From positions 1 to 19,454 of the forward strand of contig JBQTHI010000093.1 in the NCBI GenBank assembly GCA_052390035.1: a DNA stretch of 19,454 nt. Reading direction: 5' to 3'. The translations under genes and the position numbers were made by a program. Below the pieces are notes generated by a model. That model saw nothing but the letters and a program-made list of their open reading frames with translations, did no database searches and was not told where the DNA came from. Origin of the DNA: JBQTHI01 sp052390035 (GTDB lineage: Bacteria > Actinomycetota > Acidimicrobiia > Spongiisociales > ZC4RG35). Below are positions 6,107 to 13,862 of the stretch, one piece after another. How positions within the stretch are numbered: position 1 is the first letter of the stretch; the number at the start of each line of letters is the position of its first letter.

Positions 6107-8233
6107 TCAAGAGGCGGGCGACGCCCCGATCGGGAAATAGGCGAGCCGCGCGTAGTCGGCCACCATCCGATGGGTCGAGAACTGGACCAGGGTGCTGGTG
6201 ATCGCCTCCTTCATCATCTCCACCCAACCCAAGGGGATCCCCTCTTCGTCCCGGGCGTAATAGAGCGGGACCACCTCCCTTTCCATCAGGCCGTAGAGGG
6301 CCGACGAATCGTCGGCGTCTTCGGCGGAGTGGTCGGGCCGGCCATCCGGTGAGCCGAAAGCCCAACCGTTACGGCCGTTGTAGCCCTCCAGCCACCATCC
6401 ATCCAGCGCCGAGAGATTGAGGACGCCGTTGATGGCGGCTTTCATCCCCGAACTTCCCGAGGCCTCCATCGGCGGGCGGGGGTTGTTCAACCAAACGTCT
6501 ACCCCTTGGACCATAAAGCGGGCCACACGGGCGTCGTAGTCCTCCAACATGGCGATATGACCCTTGAGAGCCGGAGTCCGGGAGAGCTCAAATATCTGCC
6601 TGATGAAATCCTGGCCCTGACGATCAGCCGGATGAGCCTTGCCGGCGAAGACGATCTGCACCGGGTGGTCCGGATTGGTCACCAGCGCCTCCAGCCGGGG
6701 AAGATCGGTGAAGAGCAGCGTCGCCCGCTTGTAGGTGGCAAATCTCCGCGCAAAGCCGAGGGTCAGCCGATCCAGCGGCAGCATGTTCTCCATCTCCCTC
6801 ATCTCCTCGGGTGATGCGCCGTGGCGAGCGAACTGCCTGCGCAGCCGGCCACGAGCGAAGGTGGTGAACATGTTCTTCCGGTTTTGGTGCATAGCCCAGA
6901 TCTCTTCCGGTGCCAGTTCCCGGATACGGTCGAGACCGTCGGGTTGGTCGAGCAGCACCGTCGCCCAGTTCCGGCCGAAGGTGTCGACCAGCACCCGGCC
7001 GGCATCGCGACCAATCCAGGTCGAGGTGTGGACTCCGTTGGTAACCGATGCTGCCGGTCCTCCGATCAGAGGCTCCCAGTCGCGGGTGGCCACCTCGGCG
7101 TGGCGCTTGCTCACCCCGTTGACCACCGAAGCCATCCGGATCCCGAACGCTCCCAGATCGAAATGAGACCGGTCTTTGTTGGGCGAACCCAACTCGGCGA
7201 GCTCTCCTTCGCTGATGTCGAGCCGTGCCAGGTACGGCTCCAAATAGAACTGTGCCAGACCCGTTTCAAACCTCTCGTTGCCGGCCGGGACCGGGGTGTG
7301 CAGGGTGAAGATCGTCTGCTCTTTGATCGATTTGACCGCGGTGGCGTGATCGGCCGCCGAGCCCTTACGGATCCGCAACAATTCGAGCAGCGCCAGAGCC
7401 GCATGCCCCTCGTTGATATGCCATACGGAAGGATGAATGCCGAGGGCGTCGAGGGCGCGGACCCCTCCGATGCCCAAGACCATTTCCTGGCAGAAACGCA
7501 TGGGCCGGCCTCGTACGTACAGGGTGTGGGTGATCGGACGGTCGGAGAGGTCGTTCTCGGAGATGTCGGTGTCCAGCAGCAACAAGGGGACCCGTCCGAC
7601 GTCGAGTTTCCACACCGCCACCTTGACGACCCGCTCGGGGAATTCAACCTCGACCTTGAGTTGGCCACCGGTGGGGGAGGCCACCGGTCGGACCGGTAGG
7701 CGGCGAATGTCGAGCGACGGATAAATGTGTTGCTGCTCGCCTTCGGCCTCGACCTCCTGACGGAAGTACCCGCGCCGGAACAGCAGACCTACGGCGACGA
7801 GTGGGATGCCGAGGTCCGACGCTGACTTGAGATGATCCCCGGCGAGGATGCCGAGTCCTCCGGAGTAGAAGGGGAGGGAGGCGTGGATCCCGAACTCGGT
7901 GCAGAAGTAGGCCACCGGGCCGTGGAGGTGTTGCCGCTGGCGTTGATACCAAGTGTCCTCATCATCCATGTAGCGGTCGAAGTCAGCCAGCGCAGTCTGA
8001 TAACGGTCCTGCACCGCTTCGATCTGGCCGATCACCGGCCAGTGGCTTGCATCGATCTCAGTGAGCAGATCGATCGGGTTGTGGTGATGCTCCCAGGCGA
8101 TCGGGTCGAGGTTGGACCAGAGGCTCGAGCCGGTCGAATTCCAGGACCACCAGAGGTTGTACGCCAAGTCGACCACCCGGGCGTTCGGGCCGGGAATAGC
8201 GAACTCAACCGGTGGCAACGTGGGGATGTTCAC
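6107..8233 (-). CDS. glgP: Alpha-glucan (glycogen) phosphorylase, short-type
   Basis: GT35 enzyme that releases glucose-1-phosphate from alpha-1,4-glucans using phosphate and PLP. At 708 residues it is the shorter bacterial/archaeal form rather than the ~800-residue MalP/GlgP type. The N-terminal ~100 residues (VVDLAYNLWWSWN) match the DUF3417 region of this subtype. Other family segments include YFCTEFGIHASLPFYSGGLGILAGDHLKSASDLG, the WHINEGHAA motif, VTNGVHTSTW, the RFATYKRA segment, and the PLP site EASGSSGMKAAING with Lys598. The start is GTG at 8233, placed by a TACCGT box 6 nt upstream and by homology beginning at once; no Shine-Dalgarno sequence is visible. It is divergent from ilvD. 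Confidence 0.95.
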   Translation of the reverse strand: MNIPTLPPVEFAIPGPNARVVDLAYNLWWSWNSTGSSLWSNLDPIAWEHHHNPIDLLTEIDASHWPVIGQIEAVQDRYQTALADFDRYMDDEDTWYQRQRQHLHGPVAYFCTEFGIHASLPFYSGGLGILAGDHLKSASDLGIPLVAVGLLFRRGYFRQEVEAEGEQQHIYPSLDIRRLPVRPVASPTGGQLKVEVEFPERVVKVAVWKLDVGRVPLLLLDTDISENDLSDRPITHTLYVRGRPMRFCQEMVLGIGGVRALDALGIHPSVWHINEGHAALALLELLRIRKGSAADHATAVKSIKEQTIFTLHTPVPAGNERFETGLAQFYLEPYLARLDISEGELAELGSPNKDRSHFDLGAFGIRMASVVNGVSKRHAEVATRDWEPLIGGPAASVTNGVHTSTWIGRDAGRVLVDTFGRNWATVLLDQPDGLDRIRELAPEEIWAMHQNRKNMFTTFARGRLRRQFARHGASPEEMREMENMLPLDRLTLGFARRFATYKRATLLFTDLPRLEALVTNPDHPVQIVFAGKAHPADRQGQDFIRQIFELSRTPALKGHIAMLEDYDARVARFMVQGVDVWLNNPRPPMEASGSSGMKAAINGVLNLSALDGWWLEGYNGRNGWAFGSPDGRPDHSAEDADDSSALYGLMEREVVPLYYARDEEGIPLGWVEMMKEAITSTLVQFSTHRMVADYARLAYFPIGASPAS

Positions 8234-8239
8234 CTCGTC

Positions 8240-8249
8240 ACGGTAGCCT
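8240..8249. promoter_or_regulatory. Overlapping divergent -10 boxes between glgP and ilvD
   Basis: The ten bases ACGGTAGCCT read TAGCCT on plus (8244-8249) and TACCGT on minus (8240-8245), sharing the TA at 8244-8245. Each hexamer ends exactly 6 nt before a start codon: ATG at 8256 for ilvD and GTG at 8233 for glgP. The intergenic gap is 22 bp, so both transcripts would be leaderless, and any -35 or activator site must lie inside the opposite coding region. No TTGACA-like -35 is evident on either side. Confidence 0.55.
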
Positions 8250-8255
8250 CGCCCG

Positions 8256-9923
8256 ATGGTGCGGAAGATCCACTCTCAGGATGTGACGGAAGGTCCCGCC
8301 AAGGCGGGAGCCCGGGCGATGCTACGGGCGGTGGGCTTGACCGACGACGACTTCGATCGACCCCAGATCGGTTTGGTGTCGGCCGGTAACGAGGTGACCC
8401 CCTGCAATTTGTCCGGGCCCCGTCTCTGCGACGCCGCCAAGGTAGGTGTGCGCGGACTGGGCGGAGTTGGCCTCGTTTTCACCACCATCGCCGTATCCGA
8501 TGGCATCTCGATGGGACACGAAGGGATGCGGGCCTCGCTGGTGAGCCGCGAGGTCATTTGCGACTCGGTCGAGTTGGTCATGCACGCCGAACGATTCGAT
8601 GGGATGGTGACCATCGCCGGGTGCGACAAGTCGCTGCCGGGGATGTTGATGGCGGCGGCTCGTACCAACTTGCCATCGGTTTTCCTGTATGGAGGCTCAT
8701 CGCGACCGGGTCAGTACCAGGGCCGAGACATTTCGATCGTCGACGTGTTCGAGGGGATCGGCGCTTTCTCGACAGGCGATATTGATCTGGCAGAGTTGGG
8801 ACGGATCGAGCGCCACGCCTGTCCGGGGATTGGGTCCTGCGCCGGGATGTTCACCGCCAACACCATGGCTTCGGTCGGAGAAGCAATCGGCATGTCGTTG
8901 CCTGGTTCGGCGACGGTGCCCGCCGACGATCAGCGCCTCGACGAGTTCGCCCGGGAGTCTGGTGAGGCGGTGATGTCGCTGCTCGAAGCCAACGTGCGGC
9001 CACGCCAGATCATGACTCGCCCGGCATTCGAGAACGCCATCGCCACGGTGATGGCGTTGGGTGGGAGCACCAACGCCGTGCTGCATCTGCTCGCCATCGC
9101 CAACGAAGCGGAGGTGGATCTGGAACTCGACGACTTCGATCGGATCAGCCGTCGCATTCCGCATCTCGGTGATCTCAAGCCGTTCGGCCGCTATCACATG
9201 ATCGACCTCGATCGGTTCGGGGGGGTCCCGGTGGTGTTGCGGGCTCTACTCGACGAGGGGCTCATATCCGGCGACGTCCTCACGGTCACCGGCCGGACGA
9301 TGGCCGAAAACCTGGCGGGCGTCACGTTCCCCGACGATCAGCAGGTAGTTCGTCCCGTGGCCCGGCCGCTTGCCCCCGAAGGTGGGATCGCAGTACTGCG
9401 AGGCAACCTCGCACCCGAGGGAGCGGTAGTCAAAGTGGCCGGAATCGATCTGGCGGTTTTCGAAGGCCCCGCCCGTGTCTTCGATGGGGAACAGGCGGCG
9501 CTCGATGCACTGTTCCGGCATGAGCTCAATGTGGGTGATGTGGTGGTGATCAGGACGGAAGGGCCGCGGGGAGGTCCGGGCATGAGGGAGATGCTGCAGA
9601 TCACCGCTGCCATCAAAGGCGCCGGCCTCGGTAAAGAGGTGCTCTTGGTCACCGATGGTCGTTTCTCCGGGGGGACCACGGGGCTCTGCATCGGTCATGT
9701 CGCTCCCGAATCTGAGGCGGGTGGTCCGCTTGGGCTGGTCGAGGAGGGTGATCGGATCCGGGTCGATTTGCCGGCGCGACTGCTCGAGGTCATCGTCGAC
9801 GATGAGACGCTTCATCGACGCCGGGCCGGATGGAAGCCTCACCCGCCTCGTTACCCGACCGGAGCCCTGGCCAAATATGCCAAGCTGGTGGGGTCGGCCG
9901 CCGAAGGTGCCATCACCACCTAG
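8256..9923 (+). CDS. ilvD: Dihydroxy-acid dehydratase
   Basis: Third common step of valine/isoleucine synthesis: dehydration of dihydroxy acids to 2-oxo acids, using a [2Fe-2S] cluster and Mg2+. The 555-residue length is typical. Cluster ligands are recognisable as Cys50 (EVTPCNLS), Cys123 (AGCDKSLPGM) and Cys195 (GIGSCAGMFTANTM), and Lys125 is the expected carbamylated Mg ligand. The substrate and dimer region has GGSTNAVLHLLAIA, and the C-terminal swivelling domain has GPRGGPGM and TDGRFSGGTTG. The ATG at 8256 has a -10-like box 6 nt ahead and no Shine-Dalgarno sequence. It is away from ilvBNC and thus not under the attenuator at 3194-3306, so its control may differ. Confidence 0.97.
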   Translation: MVRKIHSQDVTEGPAKAGARAMLRAVGLTDDDFDRPQIGLVSAGNEVTPCNLSGPRLCDAAKVGVRGLGGVGLVFTTIAVSDGISMGHEGMRASLVSREVICDSVELVMHAERFDGMVTIAGCDKSLPGMLMAAARTNLPSVFLYGGSSRPGQYQGRDISIVDVFEGIGAFSTGDIDLAELGRIERHACPGIGSCAGMFTANTMASVGEAIGMSLPGSATVPADDQRLDEFARESGEAVMSLLEANVRPRQIMTRPAFENAIATVMALGGSTNAVLHLLAIANEAEVDLELDDFDRISRRIPHLGDLKPFGRYHMIDLDRFGGVPVVLRALLDEGLISGDVLTVTGRTMAENLAGVTFPDDQQVVRPVARPLAPEGGIAVLRGNLAPEGAVVKVAGIDLAVFEGPARVFDGEQAALDALFRHELNVGDVVVIRTEGPRGGPGMREMLQITAAIKGAGLGKEVLLVTDGRFSGGTTGLCIGHVAPESEAGGPLGLVEEGDRIRVDLPARLLEVIVDDETLHRRRAGWKPHPPRYPTGALAKYAKLVGSAAEGAITT

Positions 9924-9986
9924 CCAAAGAGGCGACCCACTGGTCGAGGTAAAAGAGACCCCCACACCGTCTACGCCTCCACTGGG

Positions 9987-9992
9987 TACGCT
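9987..9992 (+). promoter_or_regulatory. -10-like box TACGCT at head of the 9999-17215 gene run
   Basis: TACGCT ends exactly 6 nt before the GTG at 9999, the same spacing as at 5835, 8240 and 8244. There is no Shine-Dalgarno sequence. No clear -35 hexamer lies upstream in the 75-nt gap after ilvD (9924-9998), which otherwise holds nothing recognisable. Confidence 0.45.
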
Positions 9993-9998
9993 CTGCTG

Positions 9999-10322
9999 GT
10001 GGTCAAGGTTTATGCGGTCGTGCTCGCCCTTGGCGTGATCGCCCTCATCACCTGGATCTTTGCCGCCGCCTTCGCCTCCAACGCCCACCAAGAACATCTG
10101 GATCCGGAGACACGATTTGGAGTCAAGGGACGGCGGGTGGTGGCCGGTTTGGTCGGTTTCGGCATGGCCGGGATGTCGGCCGAGTTTTCACCGCGGGGAA
10201 TCACCTGGCCATGGGCGCTCGTACTGGCCCTCCTTGGCGCCGGGGCAGCCGCCTGGTATGCGGGGTGGATTGACCGTTCCCGGGCCCCAGGGCCACCGGA
10301 GAAGGCAGCCGGAGACACCTGA
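9999..10322 (+). CDS. Small membrane protein, three predicted helices
   Basis: 107 residues, family not recognised. Hydrophobic segments at about 4-26 (VYAVVLALGVIALITWIFAAAFA), 46-62 and 70-91 predict three membrane helices, with a polar loop (residues 28-45, charged and Gly/Arg-rich) after the first and a Pro-rich soluble tail. The GTG start is supported by the -10-like box 6 nt upstream and because the first helix begins directly after it. Its TGA is followed at once by the GTG of the metallophosphoesterase (TGAGTG), so the two are probably co-translated. Function unknown. Confidence 0.7.
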   Translation: MVKVYAVVLALGVIALITWIFAAAFASNAHQEHLDPETRFGVKGRRVVAGLVGFGMAGMSAEFSPRGITWPWALVLALLGAGAAAWYAGWIDRSRAPGPPEKAAGDT

Positions 10323-11084
10323 GTGTTGTTGGTGTCCGATGTCCACGGTGCTTTTGATGCGCTGCGAGATCTGGCCAACACCCAAGGGATGCTTGTGATC
10401 CTGGGCGATCTAATCAACCTGCTCGACTATCGGACGAACGAAGGCATCATCGCCGATGTTCTCGGCCGGCACTTCGGTGCCACCGTCGCCGCTCACCGCG
10501 CCAGCGGCGATTATCAGGCGATGCGCGATGCTTGGGTGAGCGTGGCGGGTGATCGTCGTGAAGAGGTACGGGCTGAGATCAGGCGCCAGGTGGCCGCTGA
10601 ATATGAGCAATGCCGCCTGGCGCTGGCCGGCGCTGTCGGCTACTGCACCTATGGCAACGTCGATACACCCGAGCTGCTCAAGGAGGCATTGCCGCCCAAC
10701 ATGCGTTTTGTCGACGGGGAGGTGGTCGAAATAGACGGGCTGGCGTTCGGGTTCGTCGGGGGGGGGATCGCCACCCCGATGGGGGCCGCGGGCGAAGTAA
10801 CCGACGACGAGATGCAGGCAAAACTCGCACTGCTCGGGCCGGTCGACGTGCTGTGTTCGCATCTTCCCCCTGCCCTCGAGCCGTTGTGCACCGACGTCAT
10901 CACCGGCCGCCAGGAGCGATCCTCCCGGCCCATACTCGACTACCTGCTCAAATTCCAACCCCGCCGGCACTTCTTTGGGGACGTCCACCAACCGCAGGCC
11001 TCGACCTGGCGGGTAGGCCGCACCGTGTGCCAGAACGCCGGGTATTTCAGGGCAACGCGGCGTCCTCTGATCTTTGAGCCGTAG
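10323..11084 (+). CDS. Calcineurin-like metallophosphoesterase
   Basis: 253 residues with the five metal-binding blocks of the family: DVHG (Asp6, His8), GDLIN (Asp29), GNVD (Asn112), CSHLPP (His180) and FGDVHQP (His222). The usual GNHD block reads GNVD, so the histidine that often helps catalysis is absent; such variants occur in several phosphoesterase subfamilies. A helical insert of about 60 residues (45-105) separates the second and third blocks. Substrate unknown: nucleotide, phospholipid or protein phosphate are all possible. The GTG start directly abuts the upstream stop; its own TAG is followed at once by the GTG of the next gene. Confidence 0.88.
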   Translation: MLLVSDVHGAFDALRDLANTQGMLVILGDLINLLDYRTNEGIIADVLGRHFGATVAAHRASGDYQAMRDAWVSVAGDRREEVRAEIRRQVAAEYEQCRLALAGAVGYCTYGNVDTPELLKEALPPNMRFVDGEVVEIDGLAFGFVGGGIATPMGAAGEVTDDEMQAKLALLGPVDVLCSHLPPALEPLCTDVITGRQERSSRPILDYLLKFQPRRHFFGDVHQPQASTWRVGRTVCQNAGYFRATRRPLIFEP

Positions 11085-11981
11085 GTGGAGCTCTCGCGCT
11101 GCCGTCCGGTGATCTTGGCCGTCTGGCTCTCCGCCTGCTGGGGAGCGGCCAATCCGGCGGGTGACACCGCCCCTCCCCCTATCACCCCGCCGATGACCCT
11201 CGAAACTGTGCCCGCTGCGACGGTGACATCGGCACCCACGGCGGTTGTGACTCCTACCACCGCGGCCGAGCCGGGGACGGTCCGGCCCGAGTGGTTGGGG
11301 ACGCGATTGCTGCCGCTTCGACCGGACGGTTTGGGCGAGGCCCAGCCCACCCCGGAGGAGTTGGTCAACCGGCGATTCCCAACGATCGACCTTCTTACGG
11401 TCCCCGTGTCCGATCGATTCACTTACACCGTTGGCCGGATCCCAGCCGAGGTTCTGGTCAGGACCTCCTGGAGCGAATCCTGTCCTGTGGCCCCGGAGGA
11501 GCTCAGCTACTTGACGGTGAGCTTCTGGGGTTTCGATGGCTTGGCCCATGCCGGCGAACTGGTCGTGAACCGCCAATTCGCCGGAGACCTCGCGGGTGTT
11601 TTCGAGGCGATGTTCAACGCCCGATTCCCCATCGAAGAGATGAGAGTTATCAGGGCGGAGGAAATCGACGCTCATCCAACCGGTGATGGCAACGTCACCA
11701 CCGGTTTCGTATGCCGCCCGGCGGTAGCTCGGGACACCGGCTGGTCGATGCATGCCTATGGGCTCGCCATCGACATCAACCCGTTTCACAACCCCTACCT
11801 CAAAGCTGACCTGGTGGTCCCTGAGCTTGCCGCGGCCTACACCGACCGGGAGTGGGAGAGGCCCGGCATGGTGGCGGGGGGAGACGTGGTTGTTGCCGCT
11901 TTCGAGGCGATCGGCTGGGAGTGGGGAGGGGGGTGGTCGACGGCCAAAGATTGGATGCACTTTTCCTCCAACGGTCATTGA
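11085..11981 (+). CDS. Lipoprotein with M15-family D,D-/L,D-peptidase domain
   Basis: 298 residues. The N-terminus has a basic/hydrophobic stretch ending in a perfect lipobox, LSAC (Cys18), so the protein should be lipid-anchored outside the cell. A Pro/Thr/Ala-rich linker (about 25-65) follows. The C-terminal domain carries the M15 zinc set: His223 and Asp230 in SMHAYGLAIDIN, and His292 in DWMHFS with Asp289 in the catalytic-acid position. This is the VanX/VanY/endolysin fold that cleaves peptidoglycan stem peptides; the exact bond cut cannot be read from sequence. GTG start immediately after the previous TAG. The gene likely serves cell-wall turnover. Confidence 0.88.
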   Translation: MELSRCRPVILAVWLSACWGAANPAGDTAPPPITPPMTLETVPAATVTSAPTAVVTPTTAAEPGTVRPEWLGTRLLPLRPDGLGEAQPTPEELVNRRFPTIDLLTVPVSDRFTYTVGRIPAEVLVRTSWSESCPVAPEELSYLTVSFWGFDGLAHAGELVVNRQFAGDLAGVFEAMFNARFPIEEMRVIRAEEIDAHPTGDGNVTTGFVCRPAVARDTGWSMHAYGLAIDINPFHNPYLKADLVVPELAAAYTDREWERPGMVAGGDVVVAAFEAIGWEWGGGWSTAKDWMHFSSNGH

Positions 11982-11993
11982 TCCGGCCCCGAC

Positions 11994-11999
11994 TAACCT
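11994..11999 (+). promoter_or_regulatory. Possible -10 box TAACCT ahead of the SRPBCC gene
   Basis: TAACCT lies in the 29-nt gap before 12011 and ends 11 nt upstream of the ATG, predicting a very short 5' UTR of about 5 nt. There is no Shine-Dalgarno sequence, which favours local transcription start over read-through translation. No clear -35 is seen. Confidence 0.35.
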
Positions 12000-12010
12000 C
12001 GACTTCATCC

Positions 12011-12457
12011 ATGGCTGAAGGCACTGTCGAGTCGATCGAGATAAACGCCACCCCTGCCGAGGTGTTCGCAGTGGCCGCCGACCTCGCCTCCTATCAGGAC
12101 TGGGCGACCGGGGTGAAAGAGATCGAGGTGATGGAAACCGACCAGTGGGGCCGGGCGGTCAGAGCCCGTTTTGTGGTCGACGGCATGGTCAAAGAGATCG
12201 CTTATGTGCTGCGTTACACCTACGACGAGCCGACCTCGATGACCTGGGTGGCCGAGCCAGGGCCCGATCTTCGCCAGCTCGAAGGCTCATACGTATTCAA
12301 CGAGGTCGGCGGGGGCCGCACCGAAGTGGTCTACGGCCTCAAAGTCGAGCCGAATTTCACCATTCCCGGCTTTCTCCGGCGTCAGGCCGAAAAGCAGTTG
12401 GTCGGGACTGCGCTGAGGGGACTGCGCAAGAGGGTCGAGCGGCTGGCTCAGGGCTGA
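12011..12457 (+). CDS. SRPBCC (START-like / polyketide cyclase-dehydrase) protein
   Basis: 148 residues with the helix-grip pattern: a first strand TVESIEINATPAEVFAVAADLASYQDW, central strands with ARFVVDGMVKEIAYVLRYTY, LEGSYVFNEVGGGRTEVVYGL, and a long C-terminal helix (QLVGTALRGLRKRVERLAQ). Such proteins hold hydrophobic ligands in a deep cavity. In mycobacteria and streptomycetes, as I recall, a homologue lies next to an ArsA-type ATPase, as here (38 nt apart). The frame extends upstream into the peptidase gene, but homology starts at this ATG. Ligand unknown. Confidence 0.85.
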   Translation: MAEGTVESIEINATPAEVFAVAADLASYQDWATGVKEIEVMETDQWGRAVRARFVVDGMVKEIAYVLRYTYDEPTSMTWVAEPGPDLRQLEGSYVFNEVGGGRTEVVYGLKVEPNFTIPGFLRRQAEKQLVGTALRGLRKRVERLAQG

Positions 12458-12495
12458 GCGGCGGTGCGATCGTCTGCGCTGGCTGAGGTGGATCA

Positions 12496-13674
12496 ATGAG
12501 GGTGATCCTCGTCACCGGCAAAGGAGGGGTGGGAAAGACCACGGTGGCCGCCGCCACAGGTTTGGCGGCCGCCGATCGCGGTTATAGGACGTTGATCTGC
12601 TCCACCGACCCGGCTCATTCCTTGGCCGATGCCCTGGCAGTCGCACTGGGCGACCAGGAGCAGGAGATCGCCCCCAACCTGGTCGGTCAACAAATCGACA
12701 CCCAGGACCAACTCGACCGCCACTGGGGATCAATTCGCGATCAGATAATGCAGGTGTTCGATTGGGGTGGGGTCCGCGGAATCGAGGCGGAAGAATTCCT
12801 CGTGTTCCCAGGCATGGACGAACTGTTCGCTCTTCTCGAGGTGAACCGCCACGCCCGGAGCGGTCGGTACGACGTCATCATCGTCGATTGTGCGCCCACC
12901 GCCGAAACCTTGCGGCTGTTGTCTCTCCCCGAAGTGCTCAGCTGGTATTTCCAGCGAGTGATGCCGGCCGAGCGGCGGATCATGAAGGCGGCGCGGCCGA
13001 TTCTCACCCGGTTGACCGATCTTCCGGTCCCGGAGGACAACGTCTTTCAAGCCGCCCAATCGGTGTTCGAGCATGTCGAGGACGTCAAGCGCCTGCTGGC
13101 TGATCCGGCCATCACCTCTGCCCGGCTGGTGGTCAACCCCGAGAAGATGGTCATCGACGAAGCGCGGCGAACATTCACCTATCTGGGTCTGTTCGGCTAC
13201 GGAGTTGACGGAGTGATCGTCAACCGGGTGCTTCCCGATCTGGTTTCGGATCCCTACTTTGACCGCTGGCGAGCTATCCAAAAAGGGCACCTCGACGCGG
13301 TCGACGCTGGTTTTGCCGACATCCCGAGACTACGTCTCCGGCTCTTTGACGATGAGATGGTCGGGCTAGACCGCCTGCGACGGATGGCGGCGGAGCTCTA
13401 CGAGGGGATCGACCCTGTCAGCGGATTCGTCGCCCATAGCCCGTTCCGGGTCAAGGAGAAGGGCGACGAGGTGGTGATGGAGATGGAAGTGCCGTTCGCC
13501 GCCAAAGGAGACCTCGACGTCTTTCGCCACGGAGGGGAGCTATACGTGCAGGTCGGTCCCTACCGGCGCTCGTTCGTCCTTCCCGACACGCTCAGGCGGA
13601 GACAGGTCACCCGGGCGAGGCTCGATCACGGGATCCTCCGGGTTACGTTTACCGGTGGCAGGACCCGTAGATGA
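12496..13674 (+). CDS. ArsA/Get3-type ATPase with C-terminal HSP20-like domain
   Basis: 392 residues. The deviant Walker A motif GKGGVGKTT (8-16) has the signature Lys9; switch I is STDPAHS (Asp38) and the second switch is IVDCAPTAETLRLLSLPE (Asp131). It appears to have one ATPase domain, not the tandem two of arsenite-pump ArsA. It has only two cysteines (35 and 132), in nucleotide-binding segments, so neither the metalloid site of ArsA nor the CxxC of Get3 is present. Residues about 325-388 resemble the ArsA_HSP20 beta-sandwich (VVMEMEVPFAA, LYVQVGPYRRSFVLP, ILRVTFTGG). A client-binding or membrane-protein-related role is inferred. GAGGTGG precedes the ATG, and its stop overlaps the next gene in ATGA. 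Confidence 0.88.
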   Translation: MRVILVTGKGGVGKTTVAAATGLAAADRGYRTLICSTDPAHSLADALAVALGDQEQEIAPNLVGQQIDTQDQLDRHWGSIRDQIMQVFDWGGVRGIEAEEFLVFPGMDELFALLEVNRHARSGRYDVIIVDCAPTAETLRLLSLPEVLSWYFQRVMPAERRIMKAARPILTRLTDLPVPEDNVFQAAQSVFEHVEDVKRLLADPAITSARLVVNPEKMVIDEARRTFTYLGLFGYGVDGVIVNRVLPDLVSDPYFDRWRAIQKGHLDAVDAGFADIPRLRLRLFDDEMVGLDRLRRMAAELYEGIDPVSGFVAHSPFRVKEKGDEVVMEMEVPFAAKGDLDVFRHGGELYVQVGPYRRSFVLPDTLRRRQVTRARLDHGILRVTFTGGRTRR

Positions 13675-13853
13675 CCGGAGATTCAGAGACAGTGACGGCC
13701 CTTCGTCGGGCAGGGAAACGCGTCGTCTACCACCTGGCCATGGCCGGGGTCGAAGGACTCAAGGCGCTGCAGGCGGTGGTCGACGAGCTGGCGAGTATCG
13801 GCAGCAAGACGGAGCAAGACGGGCCCGGGCCGCAACGTATTGAGATCGAATGA
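13671..13853 (+). CDS. 60-residue helical protein between ArsA-type ATPase and ROK kinase
   Basis: Starts in the ATGA overlap with the ATPase gene and ends 9 nt before the kinase. A single amphipathic helix dominates (VVYHLAMAGVEGLKALQAVVDELASIG, residues about 18-44), with polar ends. In streptomycetes and mycobacteria a small uncharacterised protein (DUF5304-like in the former) occupies a similar place near ArsA-type and SRPBCC genes; the HLxxAGxELLxA-like core seems similar, but this comparison is from memory. The tight coupling argues it is real and works with the ATPase. Confidence 0.65.
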   Translation: MTGDSETVTALRRAGKRVVYHLAMAGVEGLKALQAVVDELASIGSKTEQDGPGPQRIEIE

Positions 13854-13862
13854 TCTGATCCG

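Noticed and set aside
9246..10097. Long minus-strand open frame opposite ilvD
   Set aside because: Composition-driven shadow of the ilvD coding frame in GC-rich DNA; no recognisable domain and no spacing for its own promoter.
10410..12008. 532-codon minus-strand open frame opposite the phosphoesterase and peptidase genes
   Set aside because: Low-complexity Arg/Gly/His-rich product typical of antisense shadows; both plus-strand genes have clear catalytic motifs.
12496..13674. Arsenite-resistance ATPase (ArsA sensu stricto)
   Set aside because: Single ATPase domain, no metalloid-binding cysteines, and no ArsB, ArsD or ArsR gene nearby.
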